A DNA stretch of 7,513 nucleotides from Anaerolineae bacterium (GTDB taxonomy: Bacteria; Chloroflexota; Anaerolineae; SSC4; Amarolineaceae), in the NCBI GenBank assembly GCA_013693795.1, contig CP059258.1, positions 3,024,327-3,031,839 of the forward strand, given 5' to 3'. A program made the translations under genes and the position numbers. The notes below the pieces were generated by a model, which saw nothing but the letters and a program-made list of their open reading frames with translations, was not told the DNA's origin and ran no database searches. Below are positions 1 through 4,600 of the stretch, piece after piece (the stretch's first letter is position 1; each line of letters opens with the position of its first letter).

Positions 1-729
1 GGCCCATGGCGCCTTGCCCAAACGCGTGTAGCGCAGCACCACCCACAGCGCGGCCCCCTCGAACACGCCCGTCAACAGGCCGACGTAGATGTAGAACAGA
101 GGGTCGCCCAGTGAAGATGGCAGGCTGCGCGTCCAGTTGTACACGGGGCCATTCATGGCCGCCGCCCACGCGACTTTGAGCACGACCGCAATGACCCAGG
201 CCAGAGCGCCCAAACCCAGGTAAGCCCACCCCATCCGGCGGATGGCTGCGAACACAATGAAACCGATGCCTACCAGGACCATGCCTATTCCGCCCAGTAA
301 TGCGATCGGCGTGACCGCCGGTACCTCTACCTGTCCGGGCGCCCACCGCAGGGAGTAGGTCATTTGCACCGGCCCATCCCAGGCCAGGCCCAGGCGGTAA
401 TCGGCCGGCCCGTCGAGCTGGATGACCTTGTTGACCAGGAAGGGACCCGTGGCCATGATGCCCTCTTGCCACACCGCGCCGCCCTGCGCGTCGACGATCT
501 GCACCTGCGCGCGACCACTGGCGAGGGCGCCACGCAGGTCGATGCCGATGAGCTGGCGGGTTTGTGTGACCGTAATCGTGAAGGGCAGGTCGTTGCCAGC
601 CGCGGTCGTATTGAGCGCGACCCCGTGACACTGGCGCCGGCGGTTGGTGGGGGTGGCCGAGGTGGACGTACAGGCGGTGAGCAGACCGATCGTGCACAGC
701 AGGACGACGATGCATAGTCTTCGAGTCAT
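1..729 (-). CDS. Lipoprotein-signal multi-span membrane protein, YhfC-like intramembrane protease family (partial, C-terminus missing)
   Basis: The frame is open from ATG at 729 to the left edge (243 codons, no stop), so the C-terminus is missing. The start is supported by a GAGGAG box 7 nt upstream. Residues 1-20 form a lipoprotein signal peptide: MTRR, a hydrophobic stretch, then lipobox LTAC. Residues about 35-135 form a soluble, probably extracytoplasmic domain (DLPFTITVTQT..., IVDAQGGAVWQEG). From about residue 140 hydrophobic segments follow: LLGGIGMVLVGIGFIVF, then YLGLGALAWVIAVVLKVAW, then FYIYVGLLTGVFEGAALWVV. The layout 'L-G-x-G-A-L ... VLK-x-A-W ... GLLTG-x-FE-G-A' resembles the YhfC/PF10086-type glutamic intramembrane protease family. 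That family usually has a Glu-Glu pair here; this protein has Glu-Gly. The family is assigned from memory of the motif and activity is unproven. The stretch RRRQCHG (residues 30-36) reads poorly and may hide two compensating frame errors near 615-640. Confidence 0.6.
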   Translation of the reverse strand, partial: MTRRLCIVVLLCTIGLLTACTSTSATPTNRRRQCHGVALNTTAAGNDLPFTITVTQTRQLIGIDLRGALASGRAQVQIVDAQGGAVWQEGIMATGPFLVNKVIQLDGPADYRLGLAWDGPVQMTYSLRWAPGQVEVPAVTPIALLGGIGMVLVGIGFIVFAAIRRMGWAYLGLGALAWVIAVVLKVAWAAAMNGPVYNWTRSLPSSLGDPLFYIYVGLLTGVFEGAALWVVLRYTRLGKAPWA

Positions 730-736
730 GGCATTG

Positions 737-742
737 CTCCTC
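737..742 (-). promoter_or_regulatory. Ribosome binding site of the YhfC-like gene
   Basis: GAGGAG on the minus strand, 7 nt before the ATG at 729. It fixes the start codon of the lipoprotein gene. Confidence 0.8.
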
Positions 743-786
743 AGGGTAAACGACGCGTACGGATGAATCGATGGTGAACTGTTCCA

Positions 787-815
787 ATTGTAAGGCGCAA
801 CCGGGCCGCTGTCCC
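787..815 (-). promoter_or_regulatory. Candidate sigma70-type promoter for the YhfC-like gene
   Basis: Read on the minus strand, TACAAT (787-792, -10-like) is preceded by exactly 17 bp and then GGGACA (810-815, which matches only the GACA part of TTGACA). Transcription would start near 780, leaving a leader of about 50 nt before the ATG at 729. The -10 box is good and the -35 weak. It sits in the only sizeable gap upstream of this gene. Confidence 0.45.
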
Positions 816-838
816 TGATGTGCATCATGCAGGGTTTG

Positions 839-856
839 GAGCCTAGCCGAACAACC
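839..856. repeat. 18-mer shared with the inverted repeat upstream of the RHS gene
   Basis: GAGCCTAGCCGAACAACC differs at only 2 of 18 positions from GAGCCTATCCGAATAACC at 6960-6977, in the same orientation. Both copies lie in intergenic DNA upstream of a minus-strand gene: here 24 bp upstream of the candidate -35 box, there about 70 bp upstream of the RHS start codon. It may be a shared operator or remnants of a small dispersed repeat. A weak inverted partner (GTATCGGATGCAG, 906-918) lies beyond it. Confidence 0.5.
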
Positions 857-920
857 GCGAGCAGTCTGTCGGAGAGACCGCCTTGCAAGTACCATTCATG
901 GGGTGGTATCGGATGCAGAT

Positions 921-950
921 GTGGGGCGTACTCGAGCGAGCACGCCCCAC
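921..950 (-). terminator. Hairpin after the RHS gene stop (terminator candidate)
   Basis: GTGGGGCGT (921-929) pairs perfectly with ACGCCCCAC (942-950). The 12-nt loop can itself pair CTC with GAG. Read on the minus strand, the hairpin begins 14 nt after the corrected RHS stop codon at 965-967. No T-tract follows it in that direction, so it is a strong stem-loop at the right place but not a textbook intrinsic terminator. Confidence 0.6.
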
Positions 951-964
951 GTGTCACGCGAGGC

Positions 965-1605
965 TCAATTCACTACGTAATCCTCGGTCTCGCCGTACTG
1001 GTAACCCCAGCGGGACCTCGCCGGCCGCGGATGGCCTTGGCTGTTCACTCAGGGTGATGCGCATCCAGTGGGCACGGTCGAGCGGATCGTACACCAGGAA
1101 TGCCGGAGTGATCAGCGTATGGACGCCGGGCCCAGGGTGAACGCGTAGTTCTGCACGGCCCATTCGGGCGCCGGGCCAAGGCTGGCGCCGCAGTTGGGCG
1201 TATCGCCCCAGTCTCCATCGCGTCCCAGTCGAACCAGATATTGACATAACGGGTACGCGTGGCCAGGCTCTGTACGTTGACCACGAACGTGACCGTGGTT
1301 GGCGTGCAGTGCACCAGGTTGATCGCTCCCGTATTGACACCGTCGTCGTAATTGTCCCGGTTCGAGAAGTTGTTTGATGGATCGATGTTTGTCCAACCGT
1401 CAGCGTCGGGCAGGAGGTCAGCGTCCCTCTCCGTTGCGACAGACGTACCCAACCAGGCATCGGCGTACGGGTAGCGGTGCAGCGGTCCGTACGGTGCGCC
1501 CAGGCCGGGATCGTAGACGGTGGGATAACTGGCGTTCACCGTGGGTGGGCCGGTGTACGCCGTCATGGCCACGCCGTAGTGGTTGCTCGAGTCGGGCGCG
1601 TCCCC
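965..1605 (-). CDS. RHS gene: C-terminal GEVED domain
   Basis: Corrected reading: GDLG-DAPDSSNHYGVAMTAY, then YPTVYDPGLGAPYGPLHRYP, LGTSVATERDADLLPDADGW, NYDDGVNTGAI, TFVVNVQSLATRTRYVNIWF, DWDRDGDWGDTPNCG, WMRITLSEQ, and the end GRGPAGGYQYGETEDYVVN. 'GDAPDS ... DDGV ... DW-x-x-DGDW ... GETEDY' are the landmarks of GEVED domains (PF20009-type), found in secreted or surface proteins of many bacteria. Breaks sit near 1604 (CTGGGGACG), 1224, 1137, about 1042 and about 1010. The last two restore GETEDY and the TGA at 965-967. In the database-style reading the pieces appear as open frames 1045-1929, 1112-1396 and 954-1460. As the last module it is likely exposed; its ligand is unknown. Confidence 0.82.
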
Positions 1606-4600
1606 AGGTCGCCCATGGGTGTGCCGCCGTAGTTCCACAGTGGCCACCACCACCAGCCGCGTGAGGGCCACCACCACCAACTGCGCCACCACCACCAGCG
1701 CCACCAGGGCCGCCACCAGCCCCACCAGACCCAGTTGATGCCCCACCACCAGGGGCGCAGACTCCACCAGCAGTGCCACCACCAGGGCCACCACCAGCCG
1801 CCCCACCACCAGGGCCACCAGTACCAACCGGTCCACCAGTACCAGGATCCCCACCACCAGGTGCCCCACCACCAGGCACGCCAGGGCCACCACCAGGGCC
1901 ACCAGAACTGACCACCCCACCAGGGCCACCAGCCCCAGCTAAACCACCAGGGCCACCAGAAGCCGCCCCACCACCAGGGCCACCACCACCAGCCCCAGCC
2001 TAACCACCAGGGGAACAGCCAGCCGCCCCAGCTGACCCACCACCAGGGCCACCAGAAGCCGCCCCACCACCAGGGCCACCACCAGCGCCACCACCAGCCG
2101 CACCACCAGGTCCATTTGAACGGCCAGTCCCACCACCAGTGCCACCAGCCGCGCCATTTGAACCACCACCACGGCCACCACCAGCCGCCCCACCACCAGG
2201 GCCACCACCACCAGCCCCAGCCAAACCACCAGGGCCACCACCACCAGTGGAAGTTCCACCACCACCAGGTCCAGCCGAAGTGGCCCCACCAGCCGAACCA
2301 ATAGCCGCCCCACCACCAGCGCCACTGCCACCACCACCAGCCGCCCCACCACGGGTTGGCCGGCCACCACCAGCGCCACCACCACCAGCGCAGACCGAAC
2401 CAGCCCCACGGCCCGTACCACCAGCCCCACCAATGGTAGGGGTAATACGTCCACAGGCCGGTCGTCCACCACCAGGGTGCCAGAACCACCACTGCTCACC
2501 GGTGGGATCGGTATAGGTCGCCGGGTTGTTGCCGACGTAGGCGTAGAGCGGCATCACCGACCACAGCCCAGCGGGTTCTGCCAGCAGGCCGAACACGCCG
2601 CCAGGATCACTCCCTGGTAGATCGGGTCGGTTTGCAGGAAGCGTCCGTCGGCCGGGTCGTAGGTGCGCGTACGAAACTCGTACAGGCCGCTCAGGGGATC
2701 GAGCCGCCGACCCGCGAACAGAATGTCGTTCGGCAGGCCGGTTACCTGAGTGAAGATCTTGCCAAAGGCCTCGTATTCGTAGTCGTTGACCGCGGCGCTC
2801 GCCTGATCGATGATCTGGCGGGTCGGCAGGGCATCGCGCAGGTAGAAGTGGACCGTGTTGGCGGTCGGGTCGATGCGTGCGACCTGCGCGTCGATTTCTT
2901 GACCGAACAGGTAGGTCGCTTTGAGCACGGGCGTCAACGTCGCACTGCTGTACTCCGCCACCACGTTCGGCCCATCGTACAGGTAACCGGTGCAGGCGCC
3001 GGGCGCCGGACCGCAGGCCAGGACCTGGTTGCCCAACGCATCGTAGCTGTAGGTGCGGGTTTGGGACGTCAGCGCGTTCGTGTAGACCGCCTGCTGATCG
3101 GCGCCGGTGTAGGCGAACTGCTCCCCCAGGGGCGTCCCCGACACAGCCTGCCGCTGCACCAGTCGACCCATGGGATCGTACATGTGGGCAACGATCTGGG
3201 ATGGCGGACCGCCGCCGGCAGCGAAGTGCATTTCCTGCGCCGTCTGATGCGCACCGTCGTAGGTGGTCACGGTGCGGGGACAGGTCACGTTGGGGATACA
3301 CCCGCCCACGCTGCGGTCTTCGCGCTGCACGGTTGCCCACGTTGTCGTACTGGTACCAGTAGTCGTACGATGGCGGACCGGGGGCGAGATCGGCTGACGC
3401 GTCGCGTACCAGACGGTTGAAACTGTCGTACGTATACTGGATGTATTGCTGCTGGGTTCCGTTGCCTTCGCGGATCTGCTCCGATAGCCGGTTACCGTTG
3501 ACGTCGTAAGTGTAGGCAAAACGCGAGATCTCGTTCGTGCAGCCCGCGTCGGCGCAGTTGCGAATCTGCGTGACCCGTCCCGCCGCGTCGTAGGTGTGGT
3601 AGACGAACGCGGCCGGGGTCACCCTTTCTTCAGCAGCGATTGCGTCTCACGCCCTTCGGCATCGTAGGTTTTTCCTGCGTGGTCACCAGGGCGCCGGCGT
3701 TATCGGTGCGCGTCGCTTTGCTCAGACGGTTATTGGCGTCCCAGACCTGCACGACCTGGGCCGGCGTCGAGAGACCCGGCAGGCTGTAGGTCTTCTGAAC
3801 CGGGTTGCCAACCGCGTCGTACTGATAGCCAATCACCGCATTCAACGCCGGCGCCACCTGGATCGAGGTTTGAACGATCTGATTGCGCGTCGTAGGTGAA
3901 GGAGGTCTTGGCAATGATCGCGCCACCGGAACTGCGACTCGTCGCTTCGGTGACGTTGCCGGCCGCGTCGTACACCTGCGTGTCGTAACTGCCGCCCGGG
4001 TAATCGGTGCGTACGATCCGGTTCATACTGTCGTAAGTGTACTGGATGGCCGTGGCGTTGGGCAGCAGTTTGGCCGTCAGATTGCCCAACAGGTCGTACT
4101 GGTAAGCGGTGACGCGCCCCAGAGGGTCGGTCGTGCTGCTCAGGCGACCCAGATCGTCGTAGGCGTAGAGCCACGTCTGGCCGTTGGCGTCGACCATACT
4201 GGTGCGGTGACCACTGGTGTCGTAGCTATAGCTGGTGACGGTGGACCTTCGTGGACCTGTGAGACGCGACCGAGTGGATCGAGCGTCAGGTCGATTCGCC
4301 CGCCGCTCGGCGCCACCATCGCCGTTTGTTTGCCGGCCGGCGAATATTCGATCTGGGTTGTCTCACCAGCGCCGTTGGTGACGGCCACCAGGCGCCCCTG
4401 AGGGTCGTACACGAACTGCGTGGTCTGGCCGGTGGCATTGACCACGCTTGTGGTGCGGCCCACAGCATCGCGTAACATCTGCGTCGTGCCACCCAGGGGG
4501 TCGGTGACGGCGCTCATGCGGTTGTTGTGGTCGTACATGAAGCTGGTCGTGTTGCCGCGTGCGTTGGTCAGGGCCACCACGTTACCCACGGCGTCGTAGC

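Noticed and set aside
2000..2487. Gly-rich reading continuing in frame from the RHS core as the true C-terminus
   Set aside because: Nearly all its Gly codons are GGT with no synonymous spread, third positions are T-rich unlike the rest of the gene, and it leaves the GEVED domain unexplained. The frame seems to be entered only because one base is missing near 2488.
1640..2490. CRISPR-like repeat array
   Set aside because: No regular repeat and spacer lengths; the tract is a trinucleotide-based imperfect repeat inside a coding frame, and no cas gene is present.
1773..2516. Plus-strand proline-rich (PPPGPP) and His/Gln-rich open frames
   Set aside because: These are the complement of the TGG repeat. 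They do not extend into any recognisable protein at either end, unlike the Trp frame on the minus strand.
3069..3254. Minus-strand Arg-rich 61-codon open frame, and similar Arg/Ser-rich pieces
   Set aside because: Frame-shifted shadows of the YD repeats and RHS core; no independent support.
2632..3420. Plus-strand open frame of 262 codons
   Set aside because: Antisense to the RHS core-associated domain, whose conserved motifs are on the minus strand; no start site or family resemblance.
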